Assembly (NCBI RefSeq): GCF_022811925.1
Contig: NZ_CP065511.1
Location: forward strand, 985,501-1,049,500
Direction of reading: 5' to 3'
Length of the DNA: 64,000 nucleotides
From: Cytobacillus oceanisediminis
GTDB taxonomy: Bacteria > Bacillota > Bacilli > Bacillales > Cytobacillaceae
This document shows positions 51,692 to 59,864 of the stretch, piece by piece. The notes below the pieces were generated by a model. That model was not told the origin of the DNA, made no database searches, and saw only the letters and a program-made list of their open reading frames with translations. Numbering within the stretch: the stretch's first letter is position 1; every line of letters begins with the position of its first letter. The translations under genes and the position numbers were made by a program.

Positions 51692-51850
51692 CTATTTACA
51701 TTTGGACTGGAACCTAAAGATAAGTTCATCTAATATCTGACTGTTTTTTATAGTATCAGGATGCTCTAAACCTTTCTTTATTCCAGTTTCAATAAGTGTT
51801 TTTCTAAAAAGTTGAATCTTCTTTCTAAGTTCACTGCAAAAATGACACAT
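51692..51850 (-). CDS. Spo0E family sporulation regulatory phosphatase
   Basis: 52-aa protein: MCHFCSELRKKIQLFRKTLI, then GLEHPDTIKNSQILDELI. The Spo0E signature SQxLDxLI and the preceding GL-HP-TI block are intact. Such proteins remove phosphate from Spo0A and delay sporulation. Start ATG after AAAGGAG, ending at TAG 51692. It is easily missed because of its size. Confidence 0.85.
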   Translation of the reverse strand: MCHFCSELRKKIQLFRKTLIETGIKKGLEHPDTIKNSQILDELIFRFQSKCK

Positions 51851-51973
51851 TTATTTACTCCTTTAAATAATAAAAGTCCAGGAACTATTATTGCAAATTA
51901 AGGAAAAACATTGAATCATTTCGACAAAACTAGTCTCTAAATGACAAAAAATTAAAAAACAGAGAGGAGTGTT

Positions 51974-52501
51974 TTGGGAGGATTGAATTCTCGCTCAATG
52001 CAAATAATATCTAAAAACTTTCCGGAGTGGAAAATGATCTTACAAATTGCCTCAGTTGTTGTGTTTAATTTGATATTATATAAGACCATTAAGGGGATAT
52101 CAGCCAATAAAATTGTCCATATTTGGGTTTTTACTATTGCATTCCAACTATTCTTTGATATTTTTATCGATCTAAAGTACAAAGGATACTGGTACTTTAC
52201 ACAAGGAATAGACTGGGTAGCATTTCCTGCTTAAACAATCTTAATCCCACCTATTAATTTGATGTTTATCAATTGGTATCCTTTTAATGGTTCTTTCATG
52301 AAAAAGGTACGTTACTTTATTATTTGGGAAATCTTCCTGCTAAGCTAAGAAGCTGTAGCCATGCTGCCTCATCCATTTGGTTTCTTTCATTATGGATGGT
52401 GGAGTATATGGCATTCTGCCATTGTTAATCCGATCTTATTAACCATACTTCTAGGGTATTACAAATGGATTAGTGCATTAGAAAAGAAAGCGTGTGTCTA
52501 A
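51974..52501 (+). pseudogene. CBO0543-like membrane protein with two in-frame stops
   Basis: A single uninterrupted reading frame of 176 codons is broken only by TAA at 52232 and TAA at 52346. The pieces read WVFTIAFQLFFDIFIDLKYK and YFTQGIDWVAFPA (stop), then TILIPPINLMFINWYPFN (stop) and EAVAMLPHPFGFFHYGWWS to the final TAA at 52499. Relatives would be expected to have Tyr (TAT/TAC) at both stops. No frameshift is present. The start TTG 51974 follows GAGGAGTG. Confidence 0.8.
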
Positions 52502-52503
52502 AA

Positions 52504-52528
52504 AGGGCTGCTGAGGCAGCTCTTTTTT
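52504..52528 (+). terminator. Intrinsic terminator
   Basis: AGGGCTGC, loop TGA, GGCAGCTCT, then TTTTT, right after the final stop of the broken CBO0543-like gene. Confidence 0.85.
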
Positions 52529-52560
52529 AAAAGAATGTATAAATTCTGAAGTTACATAAT

Positions 52561-52590
52561 TGTCTAGCTCCAGGCGCCTTCCGCTTTTCT
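52561..52590. repeat. Remnant of a common Bacillus intergenic repeat
   Basis: TGTCTAGCTCCAGGCGCC followed by TTCCGCTTTTCTTT resembles a shortened copy of the TGTCTAGCTCCAGCGCC...CGCTTTTCTTT element frequent in Bacillaceae intergenic DNA. Only the ends remain. Confidence 0.4.
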
Positions 52591-52638
52591 TTCCCGTTCA
52601 CCTTATGGCATAATTTTCTAAGACAAAGGAGTGAGAGG

Positions 52639-53328
52639 ATGCAGAAAGTATTCATTATTGAGGATGATCCGAAGATCGCGGAGCACCTGCAGACCTACTT
52701 AGTGAAGTATGGCTATGACGCTGCGGCTGCGGAACAGTTCGATGATGTGATGGGGGAGTTTCATAAGCATAAACCGGATCTTGTCCTCCTGGATATTAAT
52801 CTTCCGAGCTTTGATGGCTATTACTGGTGCAGGCAAATCCGGCAGGAGTCAATCTGTCCGGTTATTTTCATTTCCGCACGGGTAGGGGAGATGGACCAGG
52901 TGATGGCGCTGGAGAATGGGGGCGATGATTTCATCACCAAACCGTTTCATCCGGAAATTGTGATGGCGAAAATCCGCAGCCAGCTGCGCCGTGCTTACGG
53001 GGAGTATGCATCACAGGCCCAGGAACGAGTTATGGAGGCAGAAGGATTGAAGCTGTTTCCGGAAAGGCTGGAATTGTGTTTCGGTGATAAAACCGTTCCG
53101 CTGTCCAAAAAAGAGGCGGATATTATTGAGAATTTACTGGAGCGGTATCCTCGTGTGGCCGGCCGTGAAGACTTGCTGGAAAAGCTGTGGGATGAGCAGG
53201 TCTATGTGGATGAAAATACGCTGAATGTAAATATGGCAAGGGTAAGAAAGAAATTTGAGGCAATCGGGCTTTCAGGAGCGGTCGAAACCGTGAGAGGCGC
53301 AGGTTACCGTTTGATTGTTACCTGGTGA
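52639..53328 (+). CDS. BceR-like response regulator
   Basis: 229-aa OmpR-family regulator. Receiver domain with acidic pair EDDPK (residues 8-9), phospho-acceptor in DLVLLDINLP (about Asp 52), Thr/Ser in VIFISAR and Lys in DDFITKPFHP. The C-terminal winged helix (about residues 135-228) has NMARVRKKFEAIGL and VRGAGYRL. It is first in the RSAB module that senses and resists cell-wall-active peptides. Strong context with kinase and transporter downstream. Confidence 0.93.
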   Translation: MQKVFIIEDDPKIAEHLQTYLVKYGYDAAAAEQFDDVMGEFHKHKPDLVLLDINLPSFDGYYWCRQIRQESICPVIFISARVGEMDQVMALENGGDDFITKPFHPEIVMAKIRSQLRRAYGEYASQAQERVMEAEGLKLFPERLELCFGDKTVPLSKKEADIIENLLERYPRVAGREDLLEKLWDEQVYVDENTLNVNMARVRKKFEAIGLSGAVETVRGAGYRLIVTW

Positions 53329-53342
53329 AAGGCTGGAGAAAC

Positions 53343-54344
53343 ATGAAATTATTCCTTAAAGAGCATGCGTTCCTAATCACTGTACAGATCTTTCAATTTT
53401 TTATGATTCTGGCCATCTATTGGCTTGATGGCTATCGTCATCTATTGCCAGCCCTATATGGCATCTTTCTCGGCCTATTCTTTCTCACGGCCTACCTGGC
53501 CTACCACTATTTTAGCCGCCGCAAGTTTTATAAGAGGCTGACGGAGGAACTTGCTTCCCTTGACGATTCCTTTCAAACAACAGAAAACTCACCGATTTCA
53601 CAGGCGCTTGATCATCTGCTGAAGGATCAATACAGGCATTATCAGACGAGAATCAAAGAGCTGGAATCCAGGCAGGAGGAGCATCTGAAGTTTATGGATC
53701 AATGGGTCCATCAGATGAAAACACCGCTTTCTGTCATTGAACTGATTGCGCAAAACCTGGATGAACCTGACTCCTCCAGTATTCGTGAAGAAACGGATCG
53801 GATGAAAACGGGCCTGAACACCATCCTCTATATGGCCAGACTTCGGACGATCGAACAGGATTTTCATATCAGACCTGTAAACTTGTCTAAAATCATTCAT
53901 GAAGTGAATGGCGAAAACAAACGGTTTTACATCCGGAACGGGGTGTATCCGAATCTCCTGCAGGAGAAGAAGGACATGATCGTGGAGACAGATGAGAAAT
54001 GGCTGTTCTTTATGCTTTCTCAGCTGATCAATAATGCGGTCAAGTATTCCAGAGGGAAGAGCAATCGGGTTGATATTGCCATCTTTGAAAAAAACGGTGA
54101 AGCTGTCTTAGAAGTGAAGGACTATGGCATTGGGATTCCGGAGGAGGACAAGCGCCGTGTGTTTGAACCTTTTTATACCGGTGAAAATGGACGGAAATTC
54201 AGAGAATCCACAGGTATGGGGCTGTACTTGACGAAGGAGGCAGCCGATCATCTTGGCCATCGCATTGAACTGGAATCCAAGATGGGAGAAGGGTCTCTTT
54301 TCCGGCTGATTTTTGGAAAAACACAAAACCTTACAGCCTTGTAA
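53343..54344 (+). CDS. BceS-like intramembrane-sensing histidine kinase
   Basis: 333 aa. Two N-terminal membrane helices with almost no extracellular loop (about residues 10-55), as in BceS. The H-box is WVHQMKTPLSVIE (about His 120). N-box SQLINNAVKYS, then DYGIGIPEEDKRRVFEPFYTG and GMGLYLTKEA. Start ATG 53343 gives MKLFLKEHAF, matching the family's beginning; the GTG at 53325 overlaps the regulator stop. Such kinases detect the activity of the partner ABC transporter rather than the drug itself. Confidence 0.93.
   Translation: MKLFLKEHAFLITVQIFQFFMILAIYWLDGYRHLLPALYGIFLGLFFLTAYLAYHYFSRRKFYKRLTEELASLDDSFQTTENSPISQALDHLLKDQYRHYQTRIKELESRQEEHLKFMDQWVHQMKTPLSVIELIAQNLDEPDSSSIREETDRMKTGLNTILYMARLRTIEQDFHIRPVNLSKIIHEVNGENKRFYIRNGVYPNLLQEKKDMIVETDEKWLFFMLSQLINNAVKYSRGKSNRVDIAIFEKNGEAVLEVKDYGIGIPEEDKRRVFEPFYTGENGRKFRESTGMGLYLTKEAADHLGHRIELESKMGEGSLFRLIFGKTQNLTAL
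54331..54344. promoter_or_regulatory. BceR-type operator upstream of the transporter genes
   Basis: TTACA-GCCT-TGTAA exactly fits the TnACA-N4-TGTAA motif known for BceR-like regulators, inside a longer CCTTACA/TGTAAGG inverted repeat. It overlaps the stop codon of the kinase gene. A -10 like TATACT lies at 54389-54394. It should drive induced expression of the ABC genes separately from the two-component genes. Confidence 0.75.
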
Positions 54345-54431
54345 GGTAAGTGAAAGAAAAATCGATTTTTTGAAATGGGTATAGAAGATATACTGATCAC
54401 AAGTCAACGGAATGTGAAAGGAGAACTTGTG

Positions 54432-55196
54432 ATGCTAAAAGTGAAGCAAGTAAGCAAGATTTATGAAGGAAAGATCGCCTATCGAGCGTTAACGGATATT
54501 AACTTAACCATTGATGAAGGTGAGTTTGTCGGAATCATGGGTCCATCGGGAAGCGGGAAAACGACGCTGCTGAACATGATTGCCACCATTGATGAACCGA
54601 CAACAGGAGAAATCCTGATCAATGAAAGAAATCCACATGTCTTAAAAAAAGAGGAGCTGGCCCAATTTCGGCGCCGTGAATTAGGGTTTGTCTTCCAGGA
54701 CTTCAATCTGCTTCATACCTTAACGGTTGAAGAAAATATGGTCCTGCCGCTGACATTGGACGGAAAAAAAGTGAAGGATATGAAGGAAAAGGCGTATCAA
54801 ATTGCCGAAAAACTGGGGATTACCGGCATTATGAATAAACGGACGTATGAAATATCCGGAGGACAGGCGCAAAGAGCCGCTGTGGCAAGAGCGATGATTC
54901 ATACGCCGAAGCTGCTTTTGGCAGATGAACCAACAGGTAATCTCGATTCCAAGTCTTCCAAGGATGTTATGGAGATGCTTGAATCGATTAATAAAACGGA
55001 GAAGACAACCATGATGCTTGTCACACATGATGCGCAGGCAGCGAGCTATTGCAACCGGGTCATTTTCATCCGGGACGGGAAGTTCTATTCAGAAATTCAC
55101 CGCGGTGACAACCGCCAGGCCTTTTTCCAAAAGATCATCGATACACTTTCACTGCTGGGAGGGGATGCACATGACCTTTCGTCAGTTCGCGTTTAA
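54432..55196 (+). CDS. BceA-like ABC transporter ATPase
   Basis: 254 aa. Walker A GPSGSGKTTLLN (about residue 37), Q-loop VFQDFNLL, signature ISGGQAQRAAVARA, Walker B LLLADEPTGNLDS and His in MLVTHDAQ. It is the ATPase of a MacB/BceAB peptide-antibiotic transporter. ATG 54432 follows AAAGGAG; the open frame from 54375 includes the promoter region. The stop overlaps the start of the permease gene by 26 bases. Confidence 0.95.
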   Translation: MLKVKQVSKIYEGKIAYRALTDINLTIDEGEFVGIMGPSGSGKTTLLNMIATIDEPTTGEILINERNPHVLKKEELAQFRRRELGFVFQDFNLLHTLTVEENMVLPLTLDGKKVKDMKEKAYQIAEKLGITGIMNKRTYEISGGQAQRAAVARAMIHTPKLLLADEPTGNLDSKSSKDVMEMLESINKTEKTTMMLVTHDAQAASYCNRVIFIRDGKFYSEIHRGDNRQAFFQKIIDTLSLLGGDAHDLSSVRV

Positions 55197-57033
55197 TAAC
55201 GTCATACGCAACAAACGGCTGTATGCAGCCTACTTCCTCAGCAGTTTATTTACGGTCATGGTTTTCTTTACCTTCTCGATTTTTGCGAATCATCCTGCAT
55301 TAAGCGGGGATCAGATGAACTCAACCGTCACGAAGGGAATGAATGCAGCTGCAGGAATTATCTATGTGTTTTCGTTCTTTTTTGTTTTATATTCGATGAG
55401 CTCATTCCTGCAATCCAGGAAGAAAGAGTTTGGGTTATTAATGATTCAGGGCATGTCCATGAAGCAGATCCGTCTAATGGTCTTCCTGGAGAATATGCTG
55501 ATTGGCTTATTGGCAACCCTGGGCGGAATTCTCCTTGGCCTTGTGTTTGCAAAGGCGATTTTGCTGCTGGCTGAAAATGTGCTGATTATTGAACGATCGC
55601 TGTCTTTTTATTTTCCGGCTAAAGCCATCCTGATCACTTTTATCTCCTTTATTATTTTATTTTTCTTTATTTCCTTATTTGTGACATATGTTCTCCGCAG
55701 CAAAAAGCTGATTGAATTAATTAAAGGGAATAAAATGTCAAAAGGTGAGCCAAAAGCGAATCTTCTCTTAACGGTGCTGGCTGTCCTTTTATTAGGGGCG
55801 GGGTATGCAGTCGCCTTACTTGCAAAAGGTGTGATGGTAGTAGCTGCAATGGTGCCAGTCATTATTGTTGTTTGTATAGGCACTTATTTGTTATTTACAC
55901 AATTAAGCGTGTTTATCATTAGAAGATTAAAGAAGAATGAGCATGTTTTCTGGTTTAAAACCAATATGCTGCTGTTTTCGGATTTAGCCTTCCGCATGAA
56001 GGATAATGCCCGGACTTTTTTTATGGTGGCCATGGTTTCAACGGTTGCCTTCAGTGCAATCGGCACTTTGTTCGGATTTCAAACCGTTTTGACCTCCAGC
56101 ATAAAAAATGTGAATGCCACAACGTTTTCCTATAAAACATCTGAAGGACATGAGGAACAGAATGTAGCATTTATCAATCAAACGTTAAAGGAAGAAAAGA
56201 TTGAAGCGGATTCGGAGCATACCGTATTGCGCTACTTTGAAATCGGCGGGGATACCATCCTGATTGCCAGTCAATCTGATTTTAACCGCTTTGCCGCGCT
56301 CATTGACGAAGATCCGATTGACTTAATAGACGGGCAAGTAATGACAGTGGAGTTTGCAGGAACCAGCTTCGGGCAAACGAAGGAACTCCTGAATGAAACC
56401 ATTACACTGACGTCCGGCACAGTTTTGAAACCGAAAGAAGTCATTCATTCGAAAGCCTTGCCGGCAACAGATTCGTATTTTATCGTGTCAGATGAAGACT
56501 ATCAAAAGCTTCCTGAACCAGAGTTTCAGGAAAGCTATTATGCCTGGCAGGCAAGGGATGGAAAGGAAAGGGTAATGGCTGCCTCTGAAAAGCTGTACAA
56601 GAAACTGCCAAGATATGAAATTACATCAGTAGACTACGAAATATATGAGATTATGAAAGGCTACGGGCCCATATTATTTGTCGGGCTGTTCATAGGGATT
56701 GTCTTCTTCGTATCAGCCGGCAGCTTCCTATACTTCAGGCTTTACATGGACCTGGATGAAGATAAACAAAAATTCCAATCGATTTCCAAGATGGGGTTAA
56801 CCGAGAAAGAGCTGAAAAAGGTCTTAAACAGACAGACCATGATCCTCTTTTTCGCGCCGATACTTGTGGCACTGATCCATGGTGCTATAGCCCTGACAGC
56901 GTTATCGAACCTGTTCTACTTTAACCTGTTTAAAGAATCAGTTGCAGTTCTGAGTGTTTTCCTGGCCATCCAGGTTGTATACTTTTTCATTGTGCGCTTT
57001 TTCTATACGAAGCAGATTAAGGCGGCGATTTAA
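55171..57033 (+). CDS. BceB-like ABC transporter permease
   Basis: 620 aa, ten membrane helices in the BceB plan. Helices 7 and 8 are separated by a large extracellular domain (about residues 315-510: EEQNVAFINQTLKEE through KLYKKLPRYEI) that binds the peptide and signals to the kinase. FtsX-like segments surround it. ATG 55171 (MTFRQFAFNNVIRNKR) follows GGGAGGGG and begins inside the ATPase gene. It completes the R-S-A-B module, likely for bacitracin or a lantibiotic. Confidence 0.95.
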   Translation: MTFRQFAFNNVIRNKRLYAAYFLSSLFTVMVFFTFSIFANHPALSGDQMNSTVTKGMNAAAGIIYVFSFFFVLYSMSSFLQSRKKEFGLLMIQGMSMKQIRLMVFLENMLIGLLATLGGILLGLVFAKAILLLAENVLIIERSLSFYFPAKAILITFISFIILFFFISLFVTYVLRSKKLIELIKGNKMSKGEPKANLLLTVLAVLLLGAGYAVALLAKGVMVVAAMVPVIIVVCIGTYLLFTQLSVFIIRRLKKNEHVFWFKTNMLLFSDLAFRMKDNARTFFMVAMVSTVAFSAIGTLFGFQTVLTSSIKNVNATTFSYKTSEGHEEQNVAFINQTLKEEKIEADSEHTVLRYFEIGGDTILIASQSDFNRFAALIDEDPIDLIDGQVMTVEFAGTSFGQTKELLNETITLTSGTVLKPKEVIHSKALPATDSYFIVSDEDYQKLPEPEFQESYYAWQARDGKERVMAASEKLYKKLPRYEITSVDYEIYEIMKGYGPILFVGLFIGIVFFVSAGSFLYFRLYMDLDEDKQKFQSISKMGLTEKELKKVLNRQTMILFFAPILVALIHGAIALTALSNLFYFNLFKESVAVLSVFLAIQVVYFFIVRFFYTKQIKAAI

Positions 57034-57052
57034 ATTTAATAAGCATTGTGGG

Positions 57053-57078
57053 GGCCAGATTGAATCTGGCCTTTTTTT
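57053..57078 (+). terminator. Intrinsic terminator of the BceRSAB module
   Basis: GGCCAGAT, loop TGA, ATCTGGCC, then TTTTTTT. Confidence 0.9.
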
Positions 57079-57112
57079 AAATTGAAATTGACAGGGGAAA
57101 GGGGAATTGAGT

Positions 57113-57811
57113 AAACCTGGTGCTGATTCGGACAGGAGAAGGAGAAAATCGAGGAAAGCAGTCCGAATCCGGGGCTGATTCGGACAGGAAAAGAAGAAAA
57201 CCGGTCAGTGGAGTCCGAACCTGATGCAACTTCGGACAGGAAAAGAAGAAAACCCGGCTGTGGAGTCCGAACCTGATGCAACTTCGGACAGGAAAAGAAG
57301 AAAACCCGGCTGTGGAGTCCGAACCTGATGCAACTTCGGACAGGAAAGAGAGAAAACCGGTCAGTGGAGTCCGAACCTGATGCAACTTCGGACAGGAAAG
57401 GGAGAAAACCCGGCTGTGGAGTCCGAACCTGATGCAACTTCGGACAGGAAAAGGAGAAAACCCGGCTGTGGAGTCCGAACCTGATACAACTTCGGACAGG
57501 AAAAGAAGAAAACCGGTCAGTGGAGTCCGAACCTGATGCAACTTCGGACAGGAAAAGAAGAAAACCCGGCTGTGGAGTCCGAACCTGATGCAACTTCGGA
57601 CAGGAAAAGGAGAAAACCCGGCTGTGGAGTCTGAACCTGATGCAACTTCGGACAGGAGAAGGAGAAATCCGCGCGGTGGAGTCCGAACCTGGAGCCACTT
57701 CGGACAGGAGGAGTGGAAATCCGGGCGGAGCAGTCTGAACCTGGAGCCACTTCGGACAGGAGAAGAAGAAATCCGAACAGAAGAGCCGAACCTGATACTC
57801 ATTCGGGGAAT
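57113..57811. repeat. Tandem hairpin repeat array, 52-bp period, 13 units
   Basis: CGGACAGG recurs in exact 52-base register from 57129 to 57753 (13 units, no indels). A typical unit contains GGAGTCCGAACCTGATGCAA then CTTCGGACAGG. GTCCGAA pairs with TTCGGAC across an 11-base loop, so every unit can fold as a hairpin on either strand. Two inner variants alternate (AAACCCGGCTGTGG and AAACCGGTCAGTGG). Outer units are more diverged. Because 52 is not a multiple of 3 and the units lack stops on the minus strand, long spurious frames appear there. Confidence 0.95.
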
Positions 57812-57892
57812 GAGGGACTCCGCAGTTTTATCATACTCAACATCAAACCTGCATATAGAAAAGAGAATATAAACCTATGCAGGAGTGATGGA

Positions 57893-58900
57893 ATGGCAAT
57901 CTTGGTTACAGGAGGAGCAGGTTATATTGGTTCACATATTGTAGATCTTCTCATTCGAAAAGGGTATGAAACAGTGGTAGTTGATCATTTGGCTGAGGGT
58001 CACAGGCAGGCGGTCCATCCGAAGGCAGCTTTCTATGAGGGGGATATCAGATCGCAGGATTTTCTGAATAGTGTCCTTTGCCGTGAGCGAATAGAGGCAG
58101 TCTTTCATTTTGCGGCATCATCACTGGTAGGGGAATCGATGAAAAATCCGCTAAGTTACTATGATAATAATGTAATTGGTTCTCTTAGCCTTCTAAAAGC
58201 TTTGGAAACTTATAATGTTAAACGGCTCGTGTTTTCGTCCACTGCCGCCGTATATGGAGAGGCGAAAAGCCAGCCTATACGGGAAGACGCTCCGCTCAAG
58301 CCTGCCAGCCCGTATGGCGAGACAAAGCTTGCCATTGAACGGATGCTCCATTGGTGGGGGCAGTCATCAGGAGCAAAGTTCGTGTCGCTCCGGTATTTTA
58401 ATGCTGCAGGGGCAAAGGCATCAGGGGAGATTGGGGAAGACCATCAATACGAGACACACCTAATTCCGATTATCCTGCAGGCGGCACTTGGAAAAAGAGA
58501 ATCTGTCTCCATTTTTGGGGATGACTATCCAACAAAGGATGGTACCTGCATAAGGGACTATATTCATGTAGAGGATTTGGCTGAAGCCCATCTGCTGGCA
58601 CTCCGGTACCTGGAAGATGGAGGGGAAAGCAATGTCTTTAATCTGGGCGGCAGCAAAGGGATCTCTGTAAAAGAAGTAATCAGAACTGCAGCAGAGGTAA
58701 CAAACAGATATTTTAAAGTAACGATAGCTCCCCGCCGGTCTGGAGACCCGGCAGAACTGGTTGCGTCATCAGAAAAAGCAAGGTCACTGCTGAACTGGAA
58801 GCCACAAAAAACAAGTATCCGCCAGATTGTCGAGGATGCCTGGAGCTGGCACAGGTCCCATCCTGACGGATATCACAAATCATACACGAGCTTGCCTTAA
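57893..58900 (+). CDS. galE: UDP-glucose 4-epimerase
   Basis: 335-aa SDR epimerase. Begins MAILVTGGAGYIGSHIVDLL. The catalytic Tyr-Lys pair is in SPYGETKLAIE (about residue 147), with FSSTAAVYGE before it and LRYFNAAGA after. It interconverts UDP-glucose and UDP-galactose for surface glycans. ATG 57893 after AGGAGTG; the frame is open back into the repeat array. Its 3' end overlaps the convergent galU gene by 21 bases. Confidence 0.95.
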   Translation: MAILVTGGAGYIGSHIVDLLIRKGYETVVVDHLAEGHRQAVHPKAAFYEGDIRSQDFLNSVLCRERIEAVFHFAASSLVGESMKNPLSYYDNNVIGSLSLLKALETYNVKRLVFSSTAAVYGEAKSQPIREDAPLKPASPYGETKLAIERMLHWWGQSSGAKFVSLRYFNAAGAKASGEIGEDHQYETHLIPIILQAALGKRESVSIFGDDYPTKDGTCIRDYIHVEDLAEAHLLALRYLEDGGESNVFNLGGSKGISVKEVIRTAAEVTNRYFKVTIAPRRSGDPAELVASSEKARSLLNWKPQKTSIRQIVEDAWSWHRSHPDGYHKSYTSLP

Positions 58901-59740
58901 GTATAGTAAAAGCTTTTCCCTCAGCTCAGGTCTTTGCAGGGCGTAATCAATCGAGGCTTTAAGAAAGCCGAATTTATCTCCAATATCATAACGGCTGCCC
59001 TTGATCAGATACGAATAAATTTTTTCCCGGTGAAGCAAAGCATGAAGGGCATCTGTCAGCTGCAGCTCGCCTTTTCTGTCCGGGCTTCCGTTCTCAAGCA
59101 TGTCAAAGATTGCAGGTGTTAAAACATAGCGGCCAATAATCGCATGGGCAGAAGGCGCTTTTTCAGCAGGAGGTTTTTCAACAAGGCTATCCACTTTGTA
59201 TAATGGGCCCCTCTGTTCTGAATAGCCGACAATTCCATACTTATTGACTTCAGACAGAGGAACCTCACTGCATCCGAGGATGCTCGCCCCTGTTTGGTTA
59301 TATTGCTCAATCATTTGCAGCATGGCAGGAGGTTCCCCGTCAATAATATCATCGCCAAGGAGGACGGCAAACGGCTCCCTGCCAATGAACTTTCTCGCGC
59401 ATAAAATGGCGTGCCCCAATCCCAGCGGCTCCTTTTGCCTGACATAATGGATATCAGCCAGATTGGTTATTTCGCGCACTTCTTCGAGCATCTCAAGCTT
59501 TCCGCTTTTCTGCAGCAGCAGCTCCATTTCAACCGACTTATCAAAATGGTCTTCAATGGCCCGTTTGTTTCTCCCGGTTATGATGATGATATCTTCAATC
59601 CCTGAAGCGATGGCTTCCTCCACAATGTATTGAATGGCGGGCTTGTCGACAATGGGGAGCATTTCCTTTGGCTGTGCCTTTGTGGCCGGCAGAAAGCGGG
59701 TTCCGAGGCCTGCAGCGGGAATGACCGCTTTTTTAATCAT
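58880..59740 (-). CDS. galU: UTP--glucose-1-phosphate uridylyltransferase
   Basis: 286 aa. N-terminal nucleotide-binding KAVIPAAGLGTRFLPATKAQ, then PKEMLPIVDKPAIQY, and VLLGDDII, LVEKP. It makes UDP-glucose, the substrate of galE and of glycolipid or teichoic acid glycosylation (GtaB in Bacillus). RBS AAAGGGGGG. Convergent with galE and divergent from the membrane glycosylation genes. Confidence 0.95.
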   Translation of the reverse strand: MIKKAVIPAAGLGTRFLPATKAQPKEMLPIVDKPAIQYIVEEAIASGIEDIIIITGRNKRAIEDHFDKSVEMELLLQKSGKLEMLEEVREITNLADIHYVRQKEPLGLGHAILCARKFIGREPFAVLLGDDIIDGEPPAMLQMIEQYNQTGASILGCSEVPLSEVNKYGIVGYSEQRGPLYKVDSLVEKPPAEKAPSAHAIIGRYVLTPAIFDMLENGSPDRKGELQLTDALHALLHREKIYSYLIKGSRYDIGDKFGFLKASIDYALQRPELREKLLLYLRQARV

Positions 59741-59864
59741 TTAATTCCCCCCTTTCCACTCTATTTTTATGTCGGAGGAAGGTTGTATTATCCCTTCCTG
59801 AATATTTTGCCCCTGTTCGTGAACCCTAAATTTGTAAATAATCTTGAACCAAGAGGTGTAAAGG

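Noticed and set aside
57036..57802. Two long minus-strand reading frames (220 and 241 codons) with repeated peptide motifs
   Set aside because: They arise from the 52-bp array, which has no stops on that strand. The same repeat is read in three frames in turn, there is no ribosome binding site, and the peptide is an artefact of the hairpin sequence.
57113..57811. CRISPR array
   Set aside because: Units are contiguous tandem copies with no unique spacers, unit length 52, and there are no cas genes.
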